Assembly: GCF_024105655.1 (NCBI RefSeq)
Contig: NZ_JAAAMH010000010.1
Span: 1-64,000, forward strand
From: Aliihoeflea sp. 40Bstr573
Lineage (GTDB): Bacteria > Pseudomonadota > Alphaproteobacteria > Rhizobiales > Rhizobiaceae
Length of the DNA stretch: 64,000 bases
Reading direction: 5' to 3'
Positions 7,662 to 16,258 of this stretch are shown in pieces. Position numbers and translations under genes: made by a program. The notes below the pieces were generated by a model, which was given only the letters and a program-made list of their open reading frames with translations, had not been told where the DNA came from and did not search any database. Every line of letters starts with the position of its first letter. The stretch's first letter is position 1.

Positions 7662-8300
7662 TCACCCCTTCGGCCGCAACCCCTCCAGAAACAACTGCTC
7701 CAGATAGCGCGCGGCATCCTCGAAGCGGCCGTCGCCGCCTCTATCCGGGCCGAGGACCGCACGGACCTGAACGTCGAAATCGGCGTAGTGCTGCGTGGTC
7801 GCCCAGATCGAGAAGATGAGGTGCCAGGGGTCGGTCTTGGCGATCTTGCCAGCCTTCATCCAACCCTTGATGAGCGCGGCCTTCTCGTCGACGAGGGGCT
7901 TCAGTTCGCCCTCGATCAGGTGCTGGATGCGCGGCGCGCCCTGCAGGATCTCGTTTGCAAAGAGGCGGCTTTCGCGCGGATAGTCGCGGGCCATCTCGAG
8001 CTTGCGGCGAATGTAGGAGCGCAACTCTCCGATCGGGTCGCCGATGTCGTCGAGTTCGCGCAGCGGCGCGAGCCATGTCTGCAAAAGGCGCTCGATCAGC
8101 GTCGTGAACATGGCTTCCTTGGAGCGGAAGTAATAGAGGAGGTTCGGCTTCGACATGCCGGCCGCCTCGGCGATCTGGTCGATGGTCGCGCCACGAAAGC
8201 CGTGCTGCGAAAAGACGTCGAGCGCGGCATCGAGGATCAGTTCGCGTTTCTCGGTCTGGATGCGCGTGCGGCGACGGCGGACGGGCGCTTCAGCGTCCAT
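7662..8300 (-). CDS. rutR: RutR-type TetR-family transcriptional regulator of pyrimidine catabolism
   Basis: A 212-residue TetR protein: the helix-turn-helix (ILDAALDVFSQHGFRGATIDQIAEAAGMSK..LLYYF split over about residues 20-58) matches RutR, and the C-terminal domain (about 80-210) is the RutR ligand fold that senses uracil/thymine. The ATG at 8300 is preferred over GTG 8306 because GGAG lies 9 bases before it. Divergent from the aminotransferase gene, with two candidate operators in the 200-base gap (8323-8337 and 8418-8433) and a third upstream of preT. It probably represses the locus in the absence of pyrimidines and autoregulates; this role is inferred from family and sites. Confidence 0.85.
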   Translation of the reverse strand: MDAEAPVRRRRTRIQTEKRELILDAALDVFSQHGFRGATIDQIAEAAGMSKPNLLYYFRSKEAMFTTLIERLLQTWLAPLRELDDIGDPIGELRSYIRRKLEMARDYPRESRLFANEILQGAPRIQHLIEGELKPLVDEKAALIKGWMKAGKIAKTDPWHLIFSIWATTQHYADFDVQVRAVLGPDRGGDGRFEDAARYLEQLFLEGLRPKG

Positions 8301-8322
8301 GAGCACAACTCCGCTGGACCAA

Positions 8323-8337
8323 TTGACTGGACCAGTC
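8323..8337. promoter_or_regulatory. Candidate autoregulatory TetR operator
   Basis: GACTGGACCAGTC is a perfect 13-base odd palindrome preceded by TT, 23 bases upstream of the rutR start codon. A neighbouring copy of TGGACCA at 8315-8321 repeats part of it. It resembles the RutR consensus halves (TGACC/GGTCA) only partly. Confidence 0.4.
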
Positions 8338-8417
8338 GCTCATTGCGTGTGGAGCGCGAGGATGCAGCGCCATTTCCCCTACTATGTCCTTGACCGCCAT
8401 GGTGGCGGTGCTAACGT

Positions 8418-8433
8418 TTGTCCAATCGGTCAA
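8418..8433. promoter_or_regulatory. Candidate RutR operator upstream of the aminotransferase operon
   Basis: TTGTCCAATCGGTCAA is a near-perfect palindrome (7 of 8 pairs) matching the RutR consensus TTGACCAnnTGGTCAA at most defined positions. It lies about 75 bases before the start of the aminotransferase gene in the divergent promoter region. Confidence 0.6.
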
Positions 8434-8508
8434 AAATGCGTAGCACGACTGCGTCCGGTACACCAAGCGTTGGCCGAAAAGGGAACACGAAAAAGGGGAA
8501 GCTTGGTC

Positions 8509-9837
8509 ATGTCGAACCGGCTCAACGTGGCGCCGAACGATCTTTCCGCATTCTGGATGCCGTTTACCGCCAACCGGCAGTTCAAGCAGGCGCCGCGCAT
8601 GCTGGCCTCTGCCAAGGACATGCACTACCGCACGACCGATGGGCGGGAAATCCTCGACGGCACGGCGGGCCTTTGGTGTGTCAATGCCGGTCACTGCCGG
8701 CCGAAGATCACGGAGGCCGTGCAGCGTCAGGTCGCCGAACTCGACTACGCGCCGGCCTTCCAGATGGGCCATCCGATCGTTTTCGAACTGGCGAACCGCC
8801 TCGTCGACGTCGCGCCCGAGGGCATGAACCATGTCTTCTTCACCAATTCCGGTTCGGAATCGGTCGAGACCGCGCTCAAGATCGCGCTCGCCTATCAGCG
8901 CGTGAAGGGGCAGGGGTCGCGCACGCGCCTCATCGGCCGCGAGCGCGGCTATCACGGCGTCAATTTCGGCGGCATCTCGGTCGGCGGCATCGTGACCAAC
9001 CGCAAGATGTTCGGCACGCTGCTCACTGGCGTCGACCACATGCCGCACACGCATCTGCCGGCAAAGAACGCGTTCACGCGCGGCGTGCCGGAACATGGCG
9101 GGGACCTTGCCGACGAACTGGAGCGCATCGTCACGCTGCACGACGCCTCGACCATTGCGGCGGTCATCGTGGAACCTGTGGCCGGCTCGACGGGCGTCCT
9201 GATCCCGCCGCAAGGCTACCTCAAGCGCCTGCGCGACATCTGTACCAAGCATGGAATCCTGCTGATTTTCGATGAGGTCATCACCGGCTTCGGCCGTCTC
9301 GGCACGCCGTTTGCGGCCGACTATTTCGGCGTGATGCCCGACATCATCACCACCGCCAAGGGCGTGACCAACGGTGTCATTCCGATGGGCGCAGTGTTCG
9401 TGACGTCGGAAATCCACGACGCGTTCATGAGCGGCCCCGAGCACATGATCGAGTTCTTCCACGGATATACGTATTCGGGCAATCCGATCGCGTCGGCCGC
9501 GGCCATCGCGACGCTGGACACCTACAAGGAAGAGGGACTGCTCACCCGCGGCGCCGAGCTTGCGCCCTATTGGGAGGATGCTCTCCATTCGCTGAAGGAT
9601 GCGCCAAACGTCATCGATATCCGCAATATCGGCCTCGTCGGCGCGATCGAACTGCAGCCGATCGCGGGCGAGCCGACCAAACGGGCCTTCTCAGCCTTCG
9701 TCAAGGCGTTCGAGAAAGGCGTGCTTATCCGCACGACCGGCGACATCATCGCGCTCTCGCCGCCGCTCATCATCGAGAAGGGGCAGATCGACGAGATCGT
9801 CGATTGCGTGCGCACAGTTCTCAACGAGGTCGCCTGA
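8509..9837 (+). CDS. Omega-amino acid:pyruvate (beta-alanine) aminotransferase
   Basis: Class III PLP-dependent aminotransferase of 442 residues, starting at ATG 8509 behind AAAGGGGAA. The opening MSNRLNVAPNDLSAFWMPFTANRQFK, the cofactor region DEVITGFGRLG and the Schiff-base lysine in TTAKGVTNG are those of omega-amino acid:pyruvate transaminases. It transfers the amino group of beta-alanine or 3-aminoisobutyrate to pyruvate, giving malonate or methylmalonate semialdehyde: the last step of reductive pyrimidine degradation. A longer upstream frame exists but lacks a ribosome binding site. It heads an operon with the BauB-like cupin and beta-ureidopropionase. Confidence 0.92.
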   Translation: MSNRLNVAPNDLSAFWMPFTANRQFKQAPRMLASAKDMHYRTTDGREILDGTAGLWCVNAGHCRPKITEAVQRQVAELDYAPAFQMGHPIVFELANRLVDVAPEGMNHVFFTNSGSESVETALKIALAYQRVKGQGSRTRLIGRERGYHGVNFGGISVGGIVTNRKMFGTLLTGVDHMPHTHLPAKNAFTRGVPEHGGDLADELERIVTLHDASTIAAVIVEPVAGSTGVLIPPQGYLKRLRDICTKHGILLIFDEVITGFGRLGTPFAADYFGVMPDIITTAKGVTNGVIPMGAVFVTSEIHDAFMSGPEHMIEFFHGYTYSGNPIASAAAIATLDTYKEEGLLTRGAELAPYWEDALHSLKDAPNVIDIRNIGLVGAIELQPIAGEPTKRAFSAFVKAFEKGVLIRTTGDIIALSPPLIIEKGQIDEIVDCVRTVLNEVA

Positions 9838-9839
9838 GA

Positions 9840-10130
9840 ATGGCCCGCCCGCAGGCGACTCACGCGGTCCTGGTCGACGACGACCAGGTGCGCGTCACGC
9901 GGTGGGACTTTGCGCCCGGCGCCGAGACGGGCTGGCACCGGCACGGCATGGACTATGTGATCACCACGATCACGCCATGCGCGATGCTTCTGGAAGAGCC
10001 CGGCGGCACCAGCCGCCGGGTCGAATTCAAGGAGGGGGACGCCTATCGCCGCAGCGAGGGCGTCGAGCATAACGTCATCAATGGCGGCGATGCGGCGATG
10101 TCCTTCGTCGAAATCGAATTGAAAGCATAA
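9840..10130 (+). CDS. Cupin-domain protein, BauB-like
   Basis: A 96-residue single-cupin protein with the metal-site motif WHRHGMDYV (about residues 32-40) and the second cupin motif ending EHNVIN. It starts two bases after the aminotransferase stop. In Pseudomonas the beta-alanine operon bauABCD also places a small cupin (BauB) directly after the aminotransferase bauA, so this pairing is conserved across genera, though the protein's biochemical role is not established. Probably cytoplasmic, with a bound divalent metal. Confidence 0.75.
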   Translation: MARPQATHAVLVDDDQVRVTRWDFAPGAETGWHRHGMDYVITTITPCAMLLEEPGGTSRRVEFKEGDAYRRSEGVEHNVINGGDAAMSFVEIELKA

Positions 10131-10139
10131 GGGACAAGC

Positions 10140-11390
10140 ATGGCAGCGCCGGGCGAGAATCTGCGAATCAATCCAGACCGTTTGTGGGATTCGCTGATGG
10201 AAATGGCGAAGATCGGACCCGGCATTGCCGGCGGCAACAACCGCCAGACGCTGACGGACGAGGATGGCGAGGGCCGGCATCTGTTCAAGCGCTGGTGCGA
10301 GGATGCGGGCTTGAGCGTTGCCGTCGACCAGATGGGCACGATGTTCGCGCGCCGCGAGGGCACTGACCCCGACGCTCTGCCGGTCTATGTCGGCAGCCAT
10401 CTCGACACGCAGCCGACCGGCGGCAAGTTCGACGGTGTGCTCGGCGTCCTCGGCGGGCTCGAGGTGATCCGTTCGATGAACGATCTGGGCATCAAGACCA
10501 AGCATCCGATCGTCGTCACCAACTGGACGAACGAGGAAGGCACGCGCTTCGCGCCGGCGATGATCGCGTCGGGCGTCTTTGCCGGCGAGATCGACCTCGA
10601 CTGGGCCTATGACCGCACGGACGCCAAGGGCAAGCGGTTCGGCGACGAACTGGAACGCATCGGCTGGAAGGGCGAGGAAGAAGTCGGCCAGCGCAAGATG
10701 AAGGCGTTCTTCGAACTCCATATCGAGCAGGGACCGATCCTCGAGGACGAGGGCATCGATATCGGCGTCGTCACCCACGGTCAGGGGCTCTGGTGGCTTC
10801 AGTTCACGCTGACGGGCAAGGATGCGCACACCGGCTCCACGCCGATGCCAAAGCGGCGCAATGCCGGCCTCGGCATAGCGCGGATCACCGAACTCGTCCA
10901 CGAAGTCGCAATGGATTTCCAGCCCGATGCCGTCGGCGCCATCGGCCATGTCGAGGTCTATCCGAACTCGCGCAACGTCATTCCCGGCAAGGTCGTCTTC
11001 ACGGTCGACATCCGCTCGCCCGACCTCGACACGCTGACGCAGATGCGCGAGCGGATCGAGGACGGGGCTGCGACGATCTGCGAAGCGCTCGACATCGCCT
11101 GCGACGTTGAGGCGGTGGGGCATTTCGATCCCGTCACCTTCGACGAGGGCTGCGTGAGCGCCATTCGCGATGCGGCCGAACGTCTGGGCTACAGCCACCG
11201 CAACATCGTCTCTGGCGCCGGACATGACGCCTGCTGGATCAACCGCGTTGCGCCCACCGCCATGGTGATGTGCCCCTGCGTCGACGGGCTGAGCCACAAC
11301 GAGGCGGAAGAGATCACCAAGGATTGGGCACGCGCGGGCGCCGACGTGCTTTTTCACGCCGTCGTCGAGACGGCGGAGATCGTGGAGTGA
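10140..11390 (+). CDS. Beta-ureidopropionase (N-carbamoyl-beta-alanine amidohydrolase), M20 family
   Basis: A 416-residue Zn-dependent amidase. Metal-binding landmarks are VGSHLDTQPTGG, TNEEGTRFAP, HIEQGP and the C-terminal SGAGHDACW...LSHNEAE; the dimerisation domain occupies about residues 215-325. It hydrolyses N-carbamoyl-beta-alanine to beta-alanine, CO2 and ammonia, the third step of the pathway. Close relatives are annotated as N-carbamoyl-L-amino acid hydrolase or allantoate amidohydrolase; the neighbours decide for beta-ureidopropionase. ATG 10140 lies 9 bases after the cupin stop with GGGACAAG before it. A large inverted repeat separates it from hydA. Confidence 0.88.
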   Translation: MAAPGENLRINPDRLWDSLMEMAKIGPGIAGGNNRQTLTDEDGEGRHLFKRWCEDAGLSVAVDQMGTMFARREGTDPDALPVYVGSHLDTQPTGGKFDGVLGVLGGLEVIRSMNDLGIKTKHPIVVTNWTNEEGTRFAPAMIASGVFAGEIDLDWAYDRTDAKGKRFGDELERIGWKGEEEVGQRKMKAFFELHIEQGPILEDEGIDIGVVTHGQGLWWLQFTLTGKDAHTGSTPMPKRRNAGLGIARITELVHEVAMDFQPDAVGAIGHVEVYPNSRNVIPGKVVFTVDIRSPDLDTLTQMRERIEDGAATICEALDIACDVEAVGHFDPVTFDEGCVSAIRDAAERLGYSHRNIVSGAGHDACWINRVAPTAMVMCPCVDGLSHNEAEEITKDWARAGADVLFHAVVETAEIVE

Positions 11391-11410
11391 AGGGCCGGGG
11401 CTTCAGTACC

Positions 11411-11546
11411 CCCACCCTTTATCCCTCCCCACAAGGGGGAGGGAGGACGTCAGCGTTGAGCCATGAATTGAGGCCTCGCGCCAAGCTCGAATATTGAGCG
11501 CACGTCGGCGACTCCCTCCCCCTTGTGGGGAGGGATAAAGGGTGGG
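11411..11546. repeat. Intergenic palindromic element with perfect 35-bp arms
   Basis: The arm at 11411-11445 is the exact reverse complement of 11512-11546, separated by 66 bases. Each arm contains an inner quasi-palindrome (CCCTCCCCACAAGGGGGAGGG-like core). The same arm design, more diverged, is found inside the gcvT-like gene at 436-612. It lies between the beta-ureidopropionase and dihydropyrimidinase genes, and in RNA would form a very stable 35-bp stem able to affect expression of the downstream gene. Confidence 0.95.
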
Positions 11547-11611
11547 CGTCCCCGCCTGAGCGTTTTGAAATCAGCCTGCTCGCAGAAGCGGGAAATTCAA
11601 GGGGAACGAGA

Positions 11612-13063
11612 ATGACGAAAGTCATCAAGAACGGAACCATCGTCACCGCCGACCGCACCTGGAAGGCCGACATCCTGATCGACGGCGAGACGATCGCCGA
11701 GATTGGGCAGAACCTTTCCGGCGACGAGGAATTCGACGCTACGGGCTGTTATGTGATGCCCGGCGGCATCGACCCGCACACGCATCTGGAAATGCCCTTC
11801 ATGGGCACCTATTCGGCTGACGATTTCGAGAGCGGCACCCGCGCGGCGCTGGCCGGCGGCACCACGATGGTGATCGACTTCTGCCTGCCAAGCCCCGAGC
11901 AGTCGCTGATGGAGGCGCTGCAGATGTGGGACAACAAGTCGACCAGGGCGGCGTGCGACTATTCCTTCCACATGGCGATCACCTGGTGGGGCGAGAAGGT
12001 GTTCGACGAGATGCCGGCCGTCGTCGAGAAGGGCATCACCTCGTTCAAGCATTTCATGGCCTACAAGGGCGCGCTGATGGTGGACGACGACGAGATGTAT
12101 TCCTCGTTCCAGCGCTGCGCCGAGCTCGGCGCGCTGCCGATGGTCCACGCTGAGAACGGCGATGTGGTCGCGCAGTTGCAGCAGAAGCTGCTGGCGGCTG
12201 GCAACAACGGACCTGAGGCGCACAGCTACTCCCGCCCGCCGGAAGTGGAGGGCGAGGCGGCAAACCGCGCCATCATGATCGCCGACATGGCGGGCGTGCC
12301 GCTCTATGTCGTGCATGTCTCGTGCGAGCAGAGCCACGAGGCGATCCGCCGCGCGCGCCAGAAGGGCATGCGCGTTTATGGCGAACCGCTGGTGCAACAT
12401 CTCGTCCTCGACGAGACCGAGTATTTCGACAAGGACTGGGACCACGCCGCGCGGCGCGTCATGAGCCCGCCCTTCCGCTCCAAGCAGCACCAGGATTCGC
12501 TCTGGGCGGGCCTTTCGGCCGGCTCGCTGCAGGTGGTCGCGACCGACCATTGCGCCTTCACGACCGAGCAGAAGCGCACCGGCGTCGGCGACTTCACCAA
12601 GATTCCGAACGGAACGGGCGGCCTGGAAGACCGGATGCCGGTTCTGTGGACTTTCGGCGTCAACACCGGCCGCCTGACGATGAACGAGTTCGTCGCAGCG
12701 ACCTCGACCAACACCGCCAAGATTTTCGGCATGTATCCGAAGAAGGGGGCGATCGTAGAAGGCGCAGATGCGGACATCGTCATCTGGGACCCGGAAAAGA
12801 CCAAGACGATTTCCGCCTCGAGCCAGCAATCGGTGATCGACTACAATGTCTTCGAGGGCATCGAGGTGAAGGGCCTGCCGCGCACCGTCTTCACGCGCGG
12901 CGAGGTCGCCATCGAGAACGGCGAGGTGAAGGCGAAGCCGGGCCACGGCAAGTTCGTAGCGCGCGAGGCGAAAACGTCCGTCAGCCAGGCGCTTTCGACA
13001 TGGAAGCAGGTCGTCGCGCCGCGCAAGATCGAGCGCTCGGGCATTCCAGCCAGCGGGGTTTGA
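11612..13063 (+). CDS. hydA: Dihydropyrimidinase (hydantoinase)
   Basis: A 483-residue amidohydrolase-fold enzyme that opens dihydrouracil/dihydrothymine to N-carbamoyl-beta-amino acids. Metal ligands are visible as GGIDPHTH (H56, H58) and the carboxylated lysine in FMAYKG (K152), with later histidines in MVHAEN and VVHVS and the catalytic Asp in ATDHCAF. Start at ATG 11612 after AAGGGGAACG; an upstream in-frame extension runs into the repeat and is rejected. It follows the palindromic element and may have its own promoter. It completes the uracil-to-beta-alanine route with preTA and the 10140 amidohydrolase. Confidence 0.93.
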   Translation: MTKVIKNGTIVTADRTWKADILIDGETIAEIGQNLSGDEEFDATGCYVMPGGIDPHTHLEMPFMGTYSADDFESGTRAALAGGTTMVIDFCLPSPEQSLMEALQMWDNKSTRAACDYSFHMAITWWGEKVFDEMPAVVEKGITSFKHFMAYKGALMVDDDEMYSSFQRCAELGALPMVHAENGDVVAQLQQKLLAAGNNGPEAHSYSRPPEVEGEAANRAIMIADMAGVPLYVVHVSCEQSHEAIRRARQKGMRVYGEPLVQHLVLDETEYFDKDWDHAARRVMSPPFRSKQHQDSLWAGLSAGSLQVVATDHCAFTTEQKRTGVGDFTKIPNGTGGLEDRMPVLWTFGVNTGRLTMNEFVAATSTNTAKIFGMYPKKGAIVEGADADIVIWDPEKTKTISASSQQSVIDYNVFEGIEVKGLPRTVFTRGEVAIENGEVKAKPGHGKFVAREAKTSVSQALSTWKQVVAPRKIERSGIPASGV

Positions 13064-13117
13064 TCCATGGGATCGGCTCGGACCATCTACGGTGCCGGGC
13101 GTTCCCGGCATCGGGCC

Positions 13118-13528
13118 TCAGGGCACGAGTGCGTCGAGTTCGGGAAGGAGCCTGACAGCTTCCTGCTCGTTCGCATCGGTGCGCGCGATCACCGCCGTGC
13201 AGGGCTCGGCGCCGATGTTGACCGGCAGATGGGGCAGGCCGGCGGGAATGTAGAGCATGTCGCCGGCGCCCATGTCGACCTGGTGCTCAAGCCGCTCGCC
13301 ATACCAGGTGCGCGCGGTTCCCGCCGTCACGAAGATCGCCGTCTCGTGGCTCTCGTGCAGATGCGCCTTGGCGCGCGCGCCGGGCGGGATCGTGACGAGG
13401 TGCATCGACAGGCCGGTTGCGCCGACGCTCTCGGCCGTGATGCCCTCGGCGTAAGTCAGCCCCTGACGGCCGTCGAAATTCGTTCTTGCGCGCACGAGCC
13501 GGCAGGCCTTTGCGGATGATGGGGACAT
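13118..13528 (-). CDS. Cupin-2 domain protein
   Basis: A 136-residue single-domain cupin. Motif 1 is AKAHLHESHETAIFVTAG (about residues 53-70), motif 2 is GDMLYIPAGLPHLPVN (about 89-104), so the metal site (H, H, E, H) is complete. AGGAG precedes the ATG. It is convergent with hydA and divergent from the ABC importer. No specific reaction can be named; small cupins of this type are isomerases, dioxygenases or sensors. A link to pyrimidine metabolism is by position only. Confidence 0.75.
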   Translation of the reverse strand: MSPSSAKACRLVRARTNFDGRQGLTYAEGITAESVGATGLSMHLVTIPPGARAKAHLHESHETAIFVTAGTARTWYGERLEHQVDMGAGDMLYIPAGLPHLPVNIGAEPCTAVIARTDANEQEAVRLLPELDALVP

Positions 13529-13640
13529 CCTTGCTCCTCACTGTTCTTGGCACGGCGCATGGCCTATGCGAATTTCATATCCTTTCCTTCCAGAGCGCGC
13601 GCCGTCAATTGCCGACGGTGGCGCGTCAGAGCGGTCATCC

Positions 13641-14435
13641 ATGCTCATGAAACCCATTTCCGACACGGTCATCTCCGCCAACCGCCTTGGCCTCACCTTC
13701 GAGACCAATGACGGACCGGTGCATGCGCTGTCCGAGGTCGATCTCGACATCCGCAAGGGCGAGTTCGTGTCGTTCATCGGGCCGTCGGGCTGTGGCAAGA
13801 CCACGTTCCTGCGCGTCATCGCCGATCTCGAACAGCCGACCGCAGGCACGATCTCGGTCAATGGCATGACGCCCGAGGAGGCGCGGCGCAGCCGGGCCTA
13901 TGGCTATGTCTTTCAGGCGGCGGCGCTTTATCCGTGGCGCACCATCGAACGCAATGTCGCGCTGCCGCTCGAAATCATGGGCCATTCGCGCGACGAGCGG
14001 AAGGCCCGTGTCGCGCGCACGCTCGATCTGGTCAATCTGACCGGCTTCGAGAAAAAGTATCCATGGCAATTGTCGGGCGGCATGCAGCAGCGGGCCTCGA
14101 TCGCGCGTGCGCTGGCTTTCGATGCCGATTTGCTCCTGATGGACGAGCCCTTCGGCGCGCTCGACGAGATCGTGCGCGATCACCTGAACGAGCAGTTGCT
14201 GCAGCTTTGGGCGCGCACGAACAAGACGATCTGCTTCGTCACCCACTCGATCCCGGAGGCTGTCTATCTGTCGACGAAGATCGTCGTGATGTCTCCGCGG
14301 CCAGGGCGCGTGACCGATGTGATCGAAAGCACGCTGCCGGCCGAACGCCCGCTCGACATTCGCGAGACGCCGGAGTTCCTGGCGATTGCGGCGCGGGTGC
14401 GCGAGGGGCTGCGGACGGGGCACAGCTATGAGTGA
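13641..14435 (+). CDS. NitT/TauT-type ABC transporter ATP-binding protein
   Basis: A 264-residue ATPase: Walker A GPSGCGKTT, Q-loop VFQAAAL, signature LSGGMQQR, Walker B LLLMDEPFGALDE, H-loop FVTHSIPEA, in the usual order. The group (SsuB/TauB/NrtD-like) energises uptake of small organic solutes. ATG 13641 is chosen because homology begins near SDTVISANRLGL; the frame is open to 13566. Followed by two permease genes and a binding protein, making a complete importer at the end of the pyrimidine locus. Probably takes up pyrimidines, hydantoins or their breakdown products; this is inferred from position. Confidence 0.88.
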   Translation: MLMKPISDTVISANRLGLTFETNDGPVHALSEVDLDIRKGEFVSFIGPSGCGKTTFLRVIADLEQPTAGTISVNGMTPEEARRSRAYGYVFQAAALYPWRTIERNVALPLEIMGHSRDERKARVARTLDLVNLTGFEKKYPWQLSGGMQQRASIARALAFDADLLLMDEPFGALDEIVRDHLNEQLLQLWARTNKTICFVTHSIPEAVYLSTKIVVMSPRPGRVTDVIESTLPAERPLDIRETPEFLAIAARVREGLRTGHSYE

Positions 14436-14444
14436 GGGCAGGAC

Positions 14445-15371
14445 ATGACTGCCATCGCCGTTCCAGGTGGCGGCGTCGGCCGCAGCGGCTTCTGGGCCCG
14501 CATCAGCCAGGGCACGGCGGTGCCCGTGCTGATCGTCGTACTCGCGATTCTTGCCGTGTGGTACCTAGCCGCAGTTTGGCTCAATGCAGCGTGGCAGTTG
14601 CAAATCTTCTCGCGGGGCGAGGGCGGCTGGACGTGGATCGACTTCCTCGCCGGCACGATGAGCCAGGACCGGCCGCTTCTGCCCGCACCGCATCAGGTCG
14701 CCGTGGAACTCTGGAACTCGGTCGTGGGGCAGAACGTGACCTCGCGGCGAAGCCTCGTCTACCATGCCTGGATTACGCTTTCGGCGACACTGCTCGGCTT
14801 CCTCATGGGTACGGCACTGGGCATCCTGCTCGCCGTCCTGATCGTGCATAACCGCGCGATGGACCGCTCGCTGATGCCGTGGATCATCGCCTCGCAGACG
14901 ATCCCGATCCTCGCCATCGCGCCGATGGTCGTCGTTGTGCTCGCCTCGATCGGCATGACCGGGCTTGTGCCGAAGGCGCTGATCTCCACCTACCTGTCCT
15001 TCTTCCCCGTCGTCGTCGGCATGGTGAAGGGCTTTCGCAGCCCCGACACGATCCAGCTCGACCTGATGCGCACCTATAACGCGAGCCAAAACCAGACCTT
15101 CTGGAAATTGCGCTTTCCGTCCGCCTTGCCCTATCTGTTCACCTCGATGAAGGTGGGCGTCGCGGCAAGCCTCGTCGGTGCGATCGTGGGCGAACTGCCG
15201 ACCGGGGCGGCGGGAGGGCTCGGCTCGCGGCTTCTCGCGGGCTCCTATTACGGGCAGACGGTGCAGATCTGGTCGGCGCTCCTGATGGCCGCGGCGCTTT
15301 CCGCCACGCTCATCCTCGTCATCGGCATTCTCCAGCGCATTGTCCTCGCACGCACGGGGGTGCGGCCATGA
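14445..15371 (+). CDS. ABC transporter permease (NitT/TauT type)
   Basis: A 308-residue inner-membrane protein with the BPD_transp_1 fold in the C-terminal two thirds (six or so helices) and the cytoplasmic EAA-like loop in DLMRTYNASQNQTFWKLRFPSALP. An extra ~90-residue N-terminal part has one membrane helix (VPVLIVVLAILAVWYLAAVW) and a periplasmic-looking segment. Ten bases downstream of the ATPase gene and overlapping the second permease by four bases. Confidence 0.85.
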   Translation: MTAIAVPGGGVGRSGFWARISQGTAVPVLIVVLAILAVWYLAAVWLNAAWQLQIFSRGEGGWTWIDFLAGTMSQDRPLLPAPHQVAVELWNSVVGQNVTSRRSLVYHAWITLSATLLGFLMGTALGILLAVLIVHNRAMDRSLMPWIIASQTIPILAIAPMVVVVLASIGMTGLVPKALISTYLSFFPVVVGMVKGFRSPDTIQLDLMRTYNASQNQTFWKLRFPSALPYLFTSMKVGVAASLVGAIVGELPTGAAGGLGSRLLAGSYYGQTVQIWSALLMAAALSATLILVIGILQRIVLARTGVRP

Positions 15372-16234
15372 ACGCGCCGCTTGTCGTTGGAGCCGTCGCC
15401 TTCTGGCTGGTCGCCTGGGCGATCAACGAATGGCTGGTGCGCCTGCGTGCGCGAGGTACGGCCGCGCGGGCGATCAATTTCATCGTGCCGCTGCTCTTTG
15501 GCGCCGCGTTGATGGTGCTTTGGGAGGGGCTGGCGCGGGGTTTCAATGTCCCGACGGTGCTCCTGCCGCCGCCGAGCGCGATCTGGGCGCGGATCGTTTC
15601 CTCGGTACCGACGCTATGGGCGGACTTTCATCAGACCTTCATCCGCTCGGTCCTGCCAGGCTATGCGATCGGGTGCCTGGCCGGCCTCGTCGTCGCAATT
15701 CTCATCGACCGCTCGCCGTTCCTGAAACGCGGGCTGCTGCCGGTCGGCAATTTCGTCTCTGCCCTGCCGCTCGTCGGCATCGCACCGATCATGGTGATGT
15801 GGTTCGGCTTCGACTGGCAGTCCAAGGCAGCCGTCGTCGTCGTGATGACTTTCTTCCCCATGCTGGTGAACGCCGTGGCCGGGCTCAACGCGTCCAACCA
15901 GATGGAGCGCGACCTGATGCGCACCTATGCGGCCGGCCATTGGGCGACGCTCTTCAAGCTGCGTCTGCCCGCGGCCTGGCCCTTCATCTTCAACGCGCTC
16001 AAAATCAACTCGACCCTGGCGCTGATCGGCGCGATCGTCGCGGAGTTCTTCGGCACGCCGGTGGTGGGGATGGGATTCCGCATCTCGTCCGCCATCGGAC
16101 GCTTGAACGTCGACATGGTCTGGGCTGAAATCGCGGTGGCCGCTCTCGCCGGCTCGGTCTTCTATGGTCTCATCGCGCTCATCGAGCGCGGCGTGACCTT
16201 CTGGCATCCGTCGATCCGTGGTGGAAAGACGTGA
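15368..16234 (+). CDS. ABC transporter permease (NitT/TauT type)
   Basis: A 288-residue permease with the same EAA-like loop (DLMRTYAAGHWATLFKLRLPAAWP, quoted in part) as its neighbour, which indicates a duplicated pair that probably forms a heterodimer. Starts inside the upstream permease stop (ATGA). Two hydrophobic segments near the N terminus are followed by the core transport domain. Confidence 0.85.
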   Translation: MNAPLVVGAVAFWLVAWAINEWLVRLRARGTAARAINFIVPLLFGAALMVLWEGLARGFNVPTVLLPPPSAIWARIVSSVPTLWADFHQTFIRSVLPGYAIGCLAGLVVAILIDRSPFLKRGLLPVGNFVSALPLVGIAPIMVMWFGFDWQSKAAVVVVMTFFPMLVNAVAGLNASNQMERDLMRTYAAGHWATLFKLRLPAAWPFIFNALKINSTLALIGAIVAEFFGTPVVGMGFRISSAIGRLNVDMVWAEIAVAALAGSVFYGLIALIERGVTFWHPSIRGGKT

Positions 16235-16258
16235 AACTAAGAAAAAAAGGGGAATGAC

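Noticed and set aside
8155-8508. N-terminal extension of the aminotransferase
   Set aside because: The frame is open but overlaps rutR and the operators; homology and the AAAGGGGAA box place the start at 8509.
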